Source of the DNA: Candidatus Fermentibacterales bacterium
GTDB lineage: Bacteria; Fermentibacterota; Fermentibacteria; Fermentibacterales; JAFGKQ01
Reading direction: 5' to 3'
Assembly: GCA_016928495.1 (NCBI GenBank)
Contig: JAFGKQ010000142.1
Coordinates: 1-15,203 of the forward strand
DNA length: 15,203 nt
Below are positions 14,915 to 15,203 of this stretch, one piece after another. How positions within the stretch are numbered: position 1 is the stretch's first letter; every line of letters starts with the position of its first letter. A model generated the notes under the pieces. The model made no database searches and had not been told where the DNA came from. It saw only the letters and a program-made list of their open reading frames with translations. A program made the translations under genes and the position numbers.

Positions 14915-15047
14915 CGGAGAGCCTCTGCCGGCCACGGGGCCTGCCTGTGATGACCAGTGGCCGGAAGCAGCACTCTGGATTGCCAATGAACACGACCATT
15001 AACATCTTCTTCCGCTGATCGTTTGGCAACCTGAGAGGCAGAAGCCG

Positions 15048-15203
15048 ATGGCGGGAGAGCACAGAGAGGCGGTGCCGGAGACCACAGCCCGGCACATCCC
15101 GGACTCAGGGCCGGAGAGCTACGACTACCTTGTCACCGGGGGGCCGGCTTCATCGGCTCGCATCTCTGTGAGAGCCTCCTGGCATCGGGTTCCAGCGTGC
15201 TGG
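15048..15203 (+). CDS. NAD-dependent epimerase/dehydratase (SDR), 5' part with apparent frameshift
   Basis: The start is ATG 15048, preceded by GAGAGG nine bases upstream. The first 32 codons give an extended N-terminus and then YDYLVTGG, the first strand and glycine loop of an extended SDR. The frame then breaks at a run of six G (15138-15143). Restoring one G gives AGFIGSHLCESLLASGSSVL to the window end, i.e. the intact VTGGAGFIGSH nucleotide-binding motif. The real product is therefore very probably a sugar-nucleotide epimerase or dehydratase (GalE/RmlB type). Either the base is missing through sequencing or assembly error, or the gene is broken. It continues beyond the window, so the substrate cannot be judged. 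It is divergent from the YbjN-like gene. Confidence 0.8.
   Translation, partial: MAGEHREAVPETTARHIPDSGPESYDYLVTGGPASSARISVRASWHRVPACW

Overview
The window is about 15.2 kb of GC-rich, densely coded bacterial DNA. Codons end strongly in G or C, and no phage, plasmid, rRNA or tRNA genes are visible. The host appears to be Gram-negative: there is an outer-membrane beta-barrel protein, a LolA-like periplasmic protein, several signal peptides, and a secreted protein ending in a T9SS/FlgD-like C-terminal sorting domain (NPF ... lp..G ... GvYi.rl). That tail is typical of the Bacteroidetes/FCB superphylum and its uncultured relatives such as Fermentibacteria or Eisenbacteria. The placement is inferred from protein style, not from a marker gene.

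Layout. (1) 1-90: the 3' end of an unidentified + strand gene. (2) 95-5939, minus strand: a tight six-gene operon reading LolA-like protein, two FtsX/MacB-type permeases, a LolD/MacB-type ATPase, an outer-membrane beta-barrel, and a secreted NADase-type glycan-binding-like protein. Together these look like an envelope-spanning route between inner and outer membrane for a lipid or lipoprotein cargo. (3) 6062-8894, plus strand: a DnaQ-fold plus GIY-YIG (UvrC-N) fusion whose exonuclease active site is degenerate, then an SbcD/Mre11-like metallophosphoesterase; a plausible DNA-repair pair. (4) 7824-8896: two ~125-bp repeat elements with ~25-bp inverted ends (REPIN/MITE-like) flank the phosphoesterase gene. 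They supply its start codon, its stop codon, the stop codon of the upstream gene and the last codons of the convergent downstream gene. (5) 8861-11869, minus: a large GNAT acetyltransferase fused to about 850 residues of unrecognised, beta-rich sequence. (6) 12221-14876, minus: a secreted YbjN-like protein, a divergent PRPP synthetase and a secreted beta-rich protein with a sorting tail. (7) 15048-end, plus: the start of an NAD-dependent epimerase with an apparent one-base deletion in a G run.

The most notable items are the degenerate exonuclease domain fused to an intact GIY-YIG domain, the repeat elements that define gene ends around the phosphoesterase, and the LolA/FtsX/beta-barrel export operon.
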